DNA of 59,417 nucleotides, taken from assembly GCA_002427045.1 (NCBI GenBank), contig DIPO01000059.1, positions 116,487 through 175,903 on the forward strand, in the 5' to 3' direction. Under the pieces are notes generated by a model that saw only the letters and a list, made by a program, of their open reading frames with translations, ran no database searches and had not been told where the DNA came from. Both the position numbers and the translations under genes were made by a program. This document shows, one piece after another, positions 17,470 through 25,987 of this stretch (its first letter is position 1; each line of letters begins with the position of its first letter). The DNA comes from Firmicutes bacterium UBA5486. Lineage in GTDB: Bacteria; Bacillota; UBA4882; UBA10575.

Positions 17470-18759
17470 ATGAAAAAAGGTAAGCGTATGGTAATCTCAA
17501 TGTTGTTATTACTGGTTTTATTTGCAGGATTATTTGGGATTGAAGGAGCCCCAAAAGCACGTAGTAGTGAGACAATTAAGATTGGCTTAATGGACACATT
17601 GACTACTACCCTAGCAGCCTCACTTCCGTGGTCACACGTTGGATATGAACTGGCGGTAAAACAGATTAATGATAGTGGTGGAATCCATGGAAGAATGATT
17701 GAAATTGTTCCAAAGGATACAGGAAATGATCCAGCGATTACTGTTGAAAGAATGAACGAACTGAAGGCTGAAGGTGTTGTCGCGATTGTTGGTCCTTCAT
17801 CTGATAGCCTGGCGCCAGCTGCGGCTCAGTGGAGTAGACAGAATAAAATGGTGGTTATTACTCAAGGGACATCTTCGACAAAAGTTTCGGTTGAAAATGC
17901 GAATAAATACTTCTTTAGCTCTGGTTTCAACGCATGGCAGATCGGTAAATTGCTTGCGATTAATGCGGTAAAAGAAAATAATTTCAAATCTTTTGCTTTT
18001 GTTGGAACAGACGGTGCAGCCCCTAATGATGTGCGGAATTTCTTTTTTGAAGAAGCTAAAAAGCTTAATCCGAAGTTTAAAGATCGTGGTGATTTTCGTG
18101 TTTCAACTTCAGCCACTGAATTTTCTACAATCATTTCAGCAGTAATGGCAGCAGATCCTGATATGTTGGTTGGCGGAATTGCCGGCCCGCTCTTTATCTC
18201 TCTTGTTCAACAGGCAGAGTTGTTTGGAATGTTTGATATGCTTGATTATTACGGATGGTATACAACGGATGCCTCAAATACGCAAGGTTTTAAAGAGAAT
18301 TACCCTGCTGGACATACCCATGGTATTATTGCATTACCGTTCTGGTTTGAAGATGCAAAATCCAAACAGTTTGTCAAAGAATGGATGGATATGGGGAAAG
18401 AGCTTGGCCATGGCGTAATCTATCCTGCAGATCTTGGTTATGGATCATATAAAGCTTTCTTGTCGCTTGCTGAAGCGCTGAAGATTGCTAAAGATTTTAG
18501 TAGTGATTCGATTGCCGAAGCTTTGTTAAAGGTTAAGGTCGATCTTCCATATGGTGCTCCTGCGTATTATCGAGAATTCGATCATATGTTAATTACCGAT
18601 GTATGGTATGGTGATACCGCTTGGAGTGATGATTGGGAGATACCGATTGGTGTAAATCTTATTAAGTATGGTGAGGAAACCTATCCGTCAGAAGAAGACT
18701 TTTACAAATATGCAGAAAGTAAAGGGATAGATATTAAAGAAAGGCTTGGCCTGAAATAA
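17470..18759 (+). CDS. ABC importer substrate-binding protein, Liv type
   Basis: This 429-residue exported binding protein has a signal peptide (KKGKR, hydrophobic core to about residue 25). The LivJ-like two-lobed fold is recognisable (INDSGGIHGRMIEIVPKDTGNDP, then AIVGPSSDSLAPAAAQW). No lipobox Cys is visible, which is unusual for a Gram-positive binding protein. It may be released or anchored by an uncleaved signal peptide. Members of this family bind branched amino acids, amides or aromatic and short organic acids. The adjacent enzyme genes suggest a carboxylic acid. The AGGAGG site is 4-7 bases before the ATG. It is followed by the four core transporter genes in order. Confidence 0.9.
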   Translation: MKKGKRMVISMLLLLVLFAGLFGIEGAPKARSSETIKIGLMDTLTTTLAASLPWSHVGYELAVKQINDSGGIHGRMIEIVPKDTGNDPAITVERMNELKAEGVVAIVGPSSDSLAPAAAQWSRQNKMVVITQGTSSTKVSVENANKYFFSSGFNAWQIGKLLAINAVKENNFKSFAFVGTDGAAPNDVRNFFFEEAKKLNPKFKDRGDFRVSTSATEFSTIISAVMAADPDMLVGGIAGPLFISLVQQAELFGMFDMLDYYGWYTTDASNTQGFKENYPAGHTHGIIALPFWFEDAKSKQFVKEWMDMGKELGHGVIYPADLGYGSYKAFLSLAEALKIAKDFSSDSIAEALLKVKVDLPYGAPAYYREFDHMLITDVWYGDTAWSDDWEIPIGVNLIKYGEETYPSEEDFYKYAESKGIDIKERLGLK

Positions 18760-18854
18760 AATAGGATTTACTTGAATTAAATAAGGGGTATGTTTTGCAT
18801 GCCCCTTATTTAAAACCTATTCATCATAAAATAATGATATTAGGAGAAAAAAAC

Positions 18855-19715
18855 ATGAGCTTATCAACTTTTATAAGAACCGTTATAGTAGGGATAAGTA
18901 ATGGTATGGTAAATTATCTGGTAGTAGCTGGTATAGCACTTGTAATGGGTGGTATAGGGCTAGTAAATTTTGGACAAGGAGCTTATTATGTGTTAGGGGC
19001 GTATATCTGTTTCTCCCTAACTAAACTGTTGGGATTTGGATGGGGCCTCCTTGGTGCCACGTTAATTACGGGTATAGTTGGTTACTTTATAGAAATCCCG
19101 TTCAGAAGATTATTTGGCAAACATATAACTTATATGCTTTTATATACGATGGCTTTTGCTTATATAATCTGTGACATAATGGTTGCCATTTGGGGCTATC
19201 AGTTAGTAAGTACTCCTTTGCCTCATTATTTTAAAGGCCTTGTTGAAATATTTGGAGTTAGATTCCCTAAATATTATCTCTTTATGATATTTTTTGCTAC
19301 TTTGATTGCGATTGCCTTTTTTATTATGTTTTACAAAACAAAATTGGGGATGTATTTTAGAGCAATTATTTCTGATCGAGAGATGGTGGAGTCTCTTGGG
19401 ATTAATGTAAAATCTTTAAACTCCATTATGTTTGCAATTTCCATTGCATTGGGTGGAATTGCTGGTGCCTTATATTCTCCACTCTCCGGACAGTCACCCA
19501 AAGAAGGGCTTGTTATTTTTGGGAATATTATGCCAATCCTGATGATTGGTGGAATGAGAAATCTAAAAGGGGCTTTACCTGCCGCCCTTTTGGTGGGACT
19601 AGTTAATTCATTTGGTGCAATCTATGTTCCATCTATATATAATTTACTACCCTTCTTATTAATGGTTATTGTAATGATAATTAAGCCTCAAGGGCTTTTT
19701 ACAAAAAAAGAGTGA
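18855..19715 (+). CDS. Liv-type ABC permease (LivH-like)
   Basis: This 286-residue integral membrane protein has about eight hydrophobic segments and the LivH-type cytoplasmic motif MLLGV-like loop region (DREMVESLGINVKSLNSIMF). It forms one half of the transmembrane channel of the importer. The open frame starts at 18795, but the ATG at 18855 with TAGGAGA upstream gives the usual N-terminus MSLSTFIRTVIVGISNG. It is the third-last step of a five-gene importer set and pairs with the following permease. Confidence 0.9.
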   Translation: MSLSTFIRTVIVGISNGMVNYLVVAGIALVMGGIGLVNFGQGAYYVLGAYICFSLTKLLGFGWGLLGATLITGIVGYFIEIPFRRLFGKHITYMLLYTMAFAYIICDIMVAIWGYQLVSTPLPHYFKGLVEIFGVRFPKYYLFMIFFATLIAIAFFIMFYKTKLGMYFRAIISDREMVESLGINVKSLNSIMFAISIALGGIAGALYSPLSGQSPKEGLVIFGNIMPILMIGGMRNLKGALPAALLVGLVNSFGAIYVPSIYNLLPFLLMVIVMIIKPQGLFTKKE

Positions 19716-19760
19716 TCTTTATTCCGGGTGTTGACAATATGATGAAGGAGAATAATTCCA

Positions 19761-20729
19761 ATGAAAAAAAGTTTGAATAGACAGGTAAAACTAGTAATAG
19801 TTTTATTGGCAATCAGCATAGTGCCTTCATTTTTTTTGGCAGAGAATATTGTAGCGCTCCTTACAAAAATAGCAATCATGGCCTTGTTTGCAACGAGCCT
19901 GAATCTTCAGCTTGGCTATACAGATTTACCTGCCTTAGGTCAAGTTATGTATTTCGGCTTTGGTGCGTATTTTCTAACGTTATTAACAACACGTGCCGGA
20001 TATTCATTGTGGTCAAGTTTTTTTATGACTTTGTTTGCAGGAATTATTATGGCCATCGTTATCGGGTTTATTTGTCTTAGGAGCGGAACTTTGTTTGGAT
20101 TTATCTTTTTGAATAATGGAATTAGCCTACTTATATATTCCTTTGTGAACAAATGGATGTGGATAGGTGCAGATGGAGGCCTGCTAGGTACGCCTCGCCC
20201 CTCTTTTGCCCAGGATATACTATCTTTTCACATCTTTTCAGTTCTTGTTGTTGGAGGATGCATTATTCTTCTGTATCTGATCAGAAAGTCGCCGTTTACT
20301 AGTATGTTATTAGGGTGTCGTGAAAATAATGAACGATTGTTATTCCTTGGTGTAAACACAAGAAATGTTAAGTGGTTCGCACATATTATAAGCGCTTCTT
20401 TTACAGTTGTTGCTGGAATGCTTTTTGCAATGCGTAATACAGGGGCCTATCCTACATATTTATTGAATCTGTTATCAACGGAGATGATGATTGCCTGTAT
20501 TATTGGTGGTAAGAATAATTTTATGGGTCCAGTGCTTGGCGCTGCTATTGTCACTGCAATAAATACCGGTATTTCGAACCACACAATATACTACCAGTTC
20601 TTCCTTGGTATTATCATTTTTCTTGTTGTCTATTTTCTGCCTGGAGGCATATTACCATGGATTACAGAGAATAAAGATAGGCTGCTGAAATCACCGAAAT
20701 CAAGAGTTTTGAGTTCAGCTAAAAAGTAA
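19761..20729 (+). CDS. Liv-type ABC permease (LivM-like)
   Basis: This 322-residue membrane protein has about nine hydrophobic segments. The LivM signature region is present (SLNLQLGYTDLPALGQVMYFGFGAYF near residues 40-65, and the cytoplasmic EAA-like loop CRENNERLLFLGVNTRNVKWF). It is the partner of the preceding permease. An AAGGAG ribosome binding site precedes the ATG. Confidence 0.9.
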   Translation: MKKSLNRQVKLVIVLLAISIVPSFFLAENIVALLTKIAIMALFATSLNLQLGYTDLPALGQVMYFGFGAYFLTLLTTRAGYSLWSSFFMTLFAGIIMAIVIGFICLRSGTLFGFIFLNNGISLLIYSFVNKWMWIGADGGLLGTPRPSFAQDILSFHIFSVLVVGGCIILLYLIRKSPFTSMLLGCRENNERLLFLGVNTRNVKWFAHIISASFTVVAGMLFAMRNTGAYPTYLLNLLSTEMMIACIIGGKNNFMGPVLGAAIVTAINTGISNHTIYYQFFLGIIIFLVVYFLPGGILPWITENKDRLLKSPKSRVLSSAKK

Positions 20730-20754
20730 CTCTGTTTAAGAAAGGAAGTCCAAA

Positions 20755-21513
20755 ATGAGCCGAAATCCGAATGTGATTCTTAAAACCGAAAAATTAACGC
20801 GTTATTTTGGAGCGTTGAAAGCAGTGAGTGATGTTTCGTTAGAAATAATGGAAGAAGAAACCCGTGCAATTATCGGACCTAATGGAGCGGGTAAGACTAC
20901 ACTATTGGATCTGATTGTTAATCGTACCTCGCCGACTAGTGGAAAAGTTTATTTTAATGGGAAAGATATAACCAATAACAAACCATTTAATATTGTAAGA
21001 AAAGGAATGTGTAAGACATTTCAGGTTAGTGAACTTTTTCCTTTATTAACAGTCTTTGAGAATGTAAAGATTGCTTGTATCCAAAAAAAAGGTGATGTTT
21101 TTAATATCTTTCCAAAAAGTCATAATTATTTAAGAGACGAAGTAATGAATGTTCTTGGGTATGTTAATATGCAACATATGAAGGACGAAATTGCCGGTGA
21201 GCTTTCTTATGGTGACCAGAAGAGGCTAGAAATTGCTATTACACTAGCCATGCAGCCTAAGATATTGCTTTTAGATGAACCTACAGCCGGTGTTGCCCGT
21301 CAAGAAGGTTACGATATTATGGAAATGATCAATAAGCTTGCTCAAGAATTTCATATGACGATCCTCTTTATTGAGCATGATATGGATATTGTTTTCAACT
21401 ATGCTGACAAAATTTCAGTGATGAATGAAGGTGAGCTGGTTGTAACAGATACACCAGAAAAGATTCGTAATAATGAATTTGTGCAAAATGTTTATCTTGG
21501 AGGTGCGCTATGA
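20755..21513 (+). CDS. Liv-type ABC ATP-binding protein (LivG-like)
   Basis: This 252-residue ATPase has Walker A GPNGAGKTT near residues 40-48, the family's Q-loop FQVSELFPLLTV, signature ELSYGDQKRLEIA, and Walker B ILLLDEPTAGV followed by the switch His in FIEHDMDIVF. It powers import with LivF, whose start overlaps this gene's stop by four bases. An AAAGGAAG ribosome binding site is present. Confidence 0.93.
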   Translation: MSRNPNVILKTEKLTRYFGALKAVSDVSLEIMEEETRAIIGPNGAGKTTLLDLIVNRTSPTSGKVYFNGKDITNNKPFNIVRKGMCKTFQVSELFPLLTVFENVKIACIQKKGDVFNIFPKSHNYLRDEVMNVLGYVNMQHMKDEIAGELSYGDQKRLEIAITLAMQPKILLLDEPTAGVARQEGYDIMEMINKLAQEFHMTILFIEHDMDIVFNYADKISVMNEGELVVTDTPEKIRNNEFVQNVYLGGAL

Positions 21514-22223
21514 TTCTAGAGGTAAACAATTTGGAAGGATACTATGGTTTGAGTCAAATCTTGTTTGGAATTAATCTGGAAGTTGAAAAAGGGGATTCGG
21601 TATGCCTTATTGGCCGAAATGGTGTTGGGAAAACAACTACTTTAAAATCTATTGTTGGGCAGCTCAATCCAAAAGTAAATGGAAAAATCAAAGGTAGTAT
21701 TAAGTTTGATGGAACAGAATTGGTTGGTATGCCAAGCTATAAGATTGCTAGGTTAGGTATTGCTTATGTTCCCCAAGGGCGTCATATATTTCCTACATTA
21801 ACAGTAAAAGAGAATCTGCTTATTGCCGAACGGGTAGGTGTTGATGGGGATAAGACATGGACATTAGAGCGTATATACGAATTATTTCCTAGACTAAAAG
21901 AGCGAGAAAATTCTAAAGGCGAAAAATTATCTGGTGGAGAGCAGCAAATGTTAACAATTGCCAGGGGCTTAATGCAGAATCCAAAGCTGTTAATTATGGA
22001 TGAGATTATTGAAGGGCTAGCCCCGATTATTGTTGAAGAACTTGTAAAAGTTGTTAGTGAACTACGTAATCGTGGTATTACAATCCTGCTCGCGGAGCAA
22101 AGCCTTAAATTTGCTTTAGAAGTTAGCCATAAGTGTTATATTATTGAAAAAGGTGAAGTAGTGTATAAAGGTGTTTCTTCTGAGATTCCAAAAGAAGTTT
22201 TCGTAAAATATCTTGGTACCTAA
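21510..22223 (+). CDS. Liv-type ABC ATP-binding protein (LivF-like)
   Basis: This 237-residue ATPase has Walker A GRNGVGKTT near residues 38-46, signature KLSGGEQQMLTIA, Walker B LLIMDEIIEGL and a switch region LLAEQSLKFAL. The E-x-x-x-GL after Walker B is the usual LivF form. It overlaps livG by ATGA. No terminator was seen between it and the cupin gene 108 bases downstream, so the cupin may be co-transcribed. Confidence 0.93.
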   Translation: MILEVNNLEGYYGLSQILFGINLEVEKGDSVCLIGRNGVGKTTTLKSIVGQLNPKVNGKIKGSIKFDGTELVGMPSYKIARLGIAYVPQGRHIFPTLTVKENLLIAERVGVDGDKTWTLERIYELFPRLKERENSKGEKLSGGEQQMLTIARGLMQNPKLLIMDEIIEGLAPIIVEELVKVVSELRNRGITILLAEQSLKFALEVSHKCYIIEKGEVVYKGVSSEIPKEVFVKYLGT

Positions 22224-22331
22224 TAGTCTGCATAGCCTAGTGGGGTAGGAGAGTACCTGAACAAACTGGAGTATAATTGAGAATAATTGTAGTAAATAAT
22301 ATAGTATGCATTTAAAAAGGGAGGAAACAGA

Positions 22332-22682
22332 ATGATCAGAAGAAGTAGCGAAAAAATTGTTGAGTTTAAGGAAAATTTGTTTCAAGGCGAGGGTGGTGTA
22401 ACCGTACGTAGTCTGCTGAATAATCCGGAAGAAATGTACGGAAAAGGGCGTGTTTTTGCGCATTCTACTCTTGAACCCGGATGTTCCATTGGTTTTCATA
22501 TTCACGAAAATGAATCAGAAACTTATTATATATATAGTGGTACAGCTGAATTTAATGATAATGGTACTATCAAAACTGTTTTGGCTGGTGATCTGACTTT
22601 TACAGGTGCCGGGGAAGGACATGGGATAAAAAATATTGGGTCTGATCCTTTAGAATTTATAGCATTAATATTATATAAATAA
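22332..22682 (+). CDS. Cupin-domain protein, copy 1
   Basis: This 116-residue single-domain cupin has metal-binding motif 1 (GFHIHENESETYYIYSGTAEF, about residues 59-79) and motif 2 (GEGHGIKNIGSDPLEF, near the C-terminus). Such proteins are isomerases, oxygenases or small-ligand sensors. This one has no assigned substrate. It differs from the copy at 24695-25045 at about 11 of 116 residues, an evident duplication. A GGGAGG site precedes the ATG. It follows the Liv operon. Confidence 0.85.
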   Translation: MIRRSSEKIVEFKENLFQGEGGVTVRSLLNNPEEMYGKGRVFAHSTLEPGCSIGFHIHENESETYYIYSGTAEFNDNGTIKTVLAGDLTFTGAGEGHGIKNIGSDPLEFIALILYK

Positions 22683-22783
22683 TGAACTTTTTTACACTCA
22701 GATTTTGTATAAATATTTGAAACTAGAATAAGAATTATTAGTAAAGATTATCCCTTTGGACTTCCTGGAGAATCAAAATTAAC

Positions 22784-22824
22784 AACGCCTTTCATTGCTG
22801 AAAGGCGTTTGGTATAATATAACA
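22784..22824. repeat. Hairpin repeat, left copy flanking a decayed HEPN gene
   Basis: AACGCCTTTCA pairs with TGAAAGGCGTT (11-bp stem) and is followed by TTGGTATAATATAACA. The same unit recurs at 23176-23214, and the two units bracket the HEPN remnant. Confidence 0.6.
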
Positions 22825-23105
22825 CAAGAGAACCATTACCCTTTTGATCTTGGTCGCCATCTTTTAGTGAAAACAGGTTTGGGAAAACCTAATGATTATC
22901 GAGACATTTTGATCTTACTAGGTATAGAAATAATATTATACCTTTTGACTTTCTGGAACGAATTAAAGGGATGGCTGGTTATCGTAATAGATTAGTGCAT
23001 ATGTACAATGAAATTGGTCATGAAGAATTCTATAATATTATTAATACCAGGCTAGGCGATATAAGAGAATTAACAGCTTTTCTTTTAAAGTATGTAACGT
23101 CTTAA
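22801..23105 (+). pseudogene. Decayed HepT-like (HEPN, DUF86) toxin gene
   Basis: The first frame encodes HYPFDLGRHLLVKTGLGKPN, followed by DYRDILILLG, matching the middle of HepT-like proteins. A frame change near 22930-22945 then gives DFLERIKGMAGYRNRLVHMY, containing the HEPN ribonuclease motif R-x4-H (RNRLVH), and continues to a stop at 23105. The N-terminal third is missing, cut off by the hairpin repeat at 22784. A family member is normally about 130-145 residues. The nucleotidyltransferase partner is not adjacent. Confidence 0.65.
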
Positions 23106-23175
23106 TGGTAAAAAAGCTTAAGTATTTAAGTGAATGATTAAAAATCTTCGTTAGTTGTCTATTTTAATATTCTTA

Positions 23176-23214
23176 AACGCCTTTCAATAGTGAAAGGCGT
23201 TTAGTATAATATAC
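23176..23214. repeat. Hairpin repeat, right copy flanking a decayed HEPN gene
   Basis: This repeats the hairpin-plus-TATAATATA unit of 22784-22824 in the same orientation, with a 3-base loop. It runs directly into the REPIN-like pair. Confidence 0.6.
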
Positions 23215-23324
23215 AAGACAAGGGGACGGTTCTCTTGTCCTGGAATTAAATATATAAATCTGGGTATTTGTTCCGATGGCATCTTCACAATCAAGAAAAG
23301 AGAAAAGAACCGTCCCCTTGTCTT
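23215..23324. repeat. REPIN-like inverted pair of GGGGACGGTTC elements
   Basis: GACAAGGGGACGGTTCTCTT near 23218 and its inverted counterpart (AAAAGAACCGTCCCCTTGTC, ending near 23323) are separated by about 60 bases and can fold into a long hairpin. A third, single related element is at 11963-11997. Paired elements of this kind are spread by RAYT (Y1-type) transposases, none of which is in the window. Confidence 0.65.
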
Positions 23325-23390
23325 CCCTTGTTTTTAAGAAACAGTAGCGAAAAAAGATTTTAAAAAAGATAAAAGGAGTAGTGTTTTATC

Positions 23391-23882
23391 TTGTCACAAA
23401 AAAATAAATACCCTGTTACCCAAGGAATCCGTTTTTTACGGGCGGCTAAAGTCCCTTTTGTTGAGTTTCTTTATGAATATGAGGAAAGGGGAGGGACGGT
23501 TGTTTGCGCTCGTGAACTTGGGGTTGATGAACATTTAGCTATCAAGACATTGATTATGGAAGATGAAAATGAAGCTCCCCTCATAGTCTTGATGCATGGC
23601 GATATGGAAGTTTCCACTAAAGAACTGGCACGGGTTATAGGTGTAAAAACAATCAAACCGTGTGAGCCGGCGGTGGCAAATAAACATAGCGGTTATCTAG
23701 TGGGCGGTACTTCGCCTTTTGGCACCCGGCATAAAATGCCGGTCTATATGGAGGAAACGATCTTAGATTGGCCGAAAGTTTATATTAATGGAGGAAAAAG
23801 AGGTTTCCTCGTAGCTATGGATCCCCAGGATATAAGAGAATTATTAAACCCGGTACTAGTCAAGGTGGGGATTAGCACCTGA
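23391..23882 (+). CDS. ybaK: YbaK/EbsC-type Cys-tRNA(Pro)/Cys-tRNA(Cys) deacylase
   Basis: This 163-residue protein of the aminoacyl-tRNA editing superfamily has the conserved KTLIMEDENEAPLIVLMHGD region and the GYLVGGTSPFGTRHKMPVYME region, typical of YbaK. It hydrolyses mischarged Cys-tRNA(Pro). The TTG at 23391 is preceded by AAAAGGAG at a longer than usual spacing, and starts the family's normal N-terminus (PVTQGIRFLRAAKVPF). It stands between repeats and an HD-domain gene and appears independent. Confidence 0.9.
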   Translation: MSQKNKYPVTQGIRFLRAAKVPFVEFLYEYEERGGTVVCARELGVDEHLAIKTLIMEDENEAPLIVLMHGDMEVSTKELARVIGVKTIKPCEPAVANKHSGYLVGGTSPFGTRHKMPVYMEETILDWPKVYINGGKRGFLVAMDPQDIRELLNPVLVKVGIST

Positions 23883-24043
23883 TAACTTATTAGAGAAGAA
23901 AGCATTCCCAGTAAAGTTTTGTTTCCTCTTTAAACCGGAATTATGGAAAGGAAGGATATAACTTTAGGGATATAAAGCTCGTTTATAAAAATACTAGAAA
24001 TAAACTCTGACTAATATTACTACAAGAAGGGAGTATAAGATTG

Positions 24044-24619
24044 ATGAACAAAGAAATTACCAGAGATGAAGCCTTGAAGCTATTAAAGGAGTATAACCAG
24101 GAGGAAAGCCTAATCCGGCATGCATTGGCCGTAGAAGCGGTAATGAGACATTTTGCCACGATTTTTGGGGAAGATGTAGAAAAATGGGGAGTAATTGGTT
24201 TGATTCATGATCTGGATTACGAACGTTATCCAGAAGAGCATTGTATAAAAGTCAAGGAGATATTGCTAGAGAGAGGTTGGCCGGAAGAGTATATTCATGC
24301 TGTGCAAAGCCATGGATGGGGGATCTGTTCTGAGGTTGAACCTGTTCATCGGATGGAAAAAGTCCTTTATACAATTGATGAATTAACCGGTTTGATTACA
24401 GCTGCTGCACTGGTCAGGCCGAGTAAAAGCCTACTTGATTTAAAAGTTAAATCGGTAAAGAAAAAGTGGAAAGACAAAGCTTTTGCCGCAGGGGTTAACC
24501 GTGATGTAATTAGAGATGGTGCCGAAAAAATGGAGATGGAATTGGATGAGGTGATTAACGAAACGATTGCTGGTATGCGGGAAGTAGCTGCGGAAATTGG
24601 ATTAAAGGGTGATCTCTAA
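24044..24619 (+). CDS. HD-domain hydrolase of unknown specificity
   Basis: This 191-residue HD-superfamily protein has RHALAVEAVMRHFA at the start of the domain, the HD dyad in GLIHDLDYERYPEEHC near residue 63, and VQSHGWG further on. The arrangement is like the small uncharacterised HD phosphohydrolases (HDIG-type) that act on nucleotides or signalling molecules. Substrate is not predictable here. A GGGAG ribosome binding site precedes the ATG at 24044. Confidence 0.85.
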   Translation: MNKEITRDEALKLLKEYNQEESLIRHALAVEAVMRHFATIFGEDVEKWGVIGLIHDLDYERYPEEHCIKVKEILLERGWPEEYIHAVQSHGWGICSEVEPVHRMEKVLYTIDELTGLITAAALVRPSKSLLDLKVKSVKKKWKDKAFAAGVNRDVIRDGAEKMEMELDEVINETIAGMREVAAEIGLKGDL

Positions 24620-24694
24620 AAAAAGGTCCTTTCTCAGGGAAATTTCCAAGGGTTAAAGCGAGCGGCAAAAATGCCCAAAAAGGGAGGAACGATA

Positions 24695-25045
24695 ATGATT
24701 AGGAGAAGTAATGAGAGAATTATTGAATATAAAGAGAAACAGTTCCAGGGTGAGGGTGGTGTAACTGTACGTAGTCTACTTAATAGTCCGGAAGAAATGT
24801 ACGGAAAAGGGCGTGCTTTTGCGCATTCTACTCTTGAGCCTGGATGTTCCATTGGTTTTCATATCCATGAAAATGAATCAGAAACTTATTACATTTATAG
24901 CGGTATAGCTGAATTTAATGATAATGGTGTTATCAAAACTGTTTCTGCTGGCGATCTTACTTTTACAGGTGCCGGGGAGGGGCATGGGATAAAAAACATC
25001 GGGTCCGATCCTTTGGAATTTATTGCGTTGATATTGTATAAATAA
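24695..25045 (+). CDS. Cupin-domain protein, copy 2
   Basis: This is the second copy of the 116-residue cupin at 22332. The metal-binding motif GFHIHENESETYYIYSGIAE and the GEGHGIKNIG motif are intact, so both copies may be active. The start at 24695 has AGGGAGG 7 bases upstream. An in-frame ATG at 24671 would add 8 residues not present in copy 1. The downstream flanks of the two copies share only short stretches, which shows that the duplicated unit is little more than the gene. Confidence 0.85.
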   Translation: MIRRSNERIIEYKEKQFQGEGGVTVRSLLNSPEEMYGKGRAFAHSTLEPGCSIGFHIHENESETYYIYSGIAEFNDNGVIKTVSAGDLTFTGAGEGHGIKNIGSDPLEFIALILYK

Positions 25046-25198
25046 CAAATTGATTTTACGCTACTATTAGTAACCAGAATAAGAATTATTGAAAATCATC
25101 CGGTGTTTTTGTGGGATATTTTATTGACATAAAACGGCTTGAGATAAAATGCTTGCGATATCTTGGGGGTATTGGTGGGTGAAAGAATGTGAATTGAG

Positions 25199-25987
25199 CT
25201 AATGTAAGGTATCTCGAAATTCTCGTGGAGTCATCCCTAAATACCTTTTGAATAATCCGCTGAAATAACAGGAATCACTATATCCTACCAGGTTGGCAAC
25301 CTCATAAATTTTAACATTTGTATCACGTAATAAATCAAGTGCTTTCTTGAGACGATAGTTTGTTAAATATTCAGTGAATGTATAATTAGTCTCATCCTTA
25401 AATAACCGGCTTAAATAACTCTCGCTGATAAAAAGGTAATCGGCAACTTCTTTGATATTGATGTCTGTTTGGAAATTATCCCGTATATATTTAACTGCTT
25501 CTGAGATATAATCTTCCCGCCCGCCTTCGGAGGCGGAAAAATATTCTTTAAAAAACAACAGTTTATTGTCTTCAATATTCTGAAACCCTTTACGTAGCTT
25601 TTCTACGTTCTTCTTCTTTTTGATTTCAGTAATTAATCTTATTAAGGTCTTTTCCAGTTCTAGCTCATCAATTGGCTTGACTAAGTATTCTCTAACTCCA
25701 AGGGTCATAGCTTGCTTTGCATACTCAAATTCACTATATCCGGAAATAATTACAAATTCGGCATCAATCACTTTCTTTACATTATGGATCATAGTCAATC
25801 CATCCATTCCCGACATTCTGATGTCCGTAAAAATAATATCCGGTTTCAATTTACAGATTAACTCCATTCCGACAAGGCCGTTTTCGGCTTCCCCAATTAC
25901 TTTACAGTTAAATTTCTCCCATGGAGTGGTAATCACCAATCCTTTGCGCACTATATCTTCATCTTCTACCACGACTACGTTATGCAT
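25199..25987 (-). CDS. YesN-type response regulator with AraC output domain
   Basis: This 262-residue response regulator has an N-terminal receiver domain (VVVEDEDIVRKG, phospho-acceptor Asp in IIFTDIRMSGMDG near residue 54, and VKPI with the conserved Lys near 103). A C-terminal AraC-type pair of helix-turn-helix motifs is present (VADYLFISESYLSRLFKDE and VGYSDSCYFSGLFKRYLGMTPREFR). The start overlaps the end of the sensor kinase gene by 8 bases. The pair probably controls the adjacent ABC importer, as YesMN-type systems usually do with sugar or ligand uptake genes. Confidence 0.93.
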   Translation of the reverse strand: MHNVVVVEDEDIVRKGLVITTPWEKFNCKVIGEAENGLVGMELICKLKPDIIFTDIRMSGMDGLTMIHNVKKVIDAEFVIISGYSEFEYAKQAMTLGVREYLVKPIDELELEKTLIRLITEIKKKKNVEKLRKGFQNIEDNKLLFFKEYFSASEGGREDYISEAVKYIRDNFQTDINIKEVADYLFISESYLSRLFKDETNYTFTEYLTNYRLKKALDLLRDTNVKIYEVANLVGYSDSCYFSGLFKRYLGMTPREFRDTLH

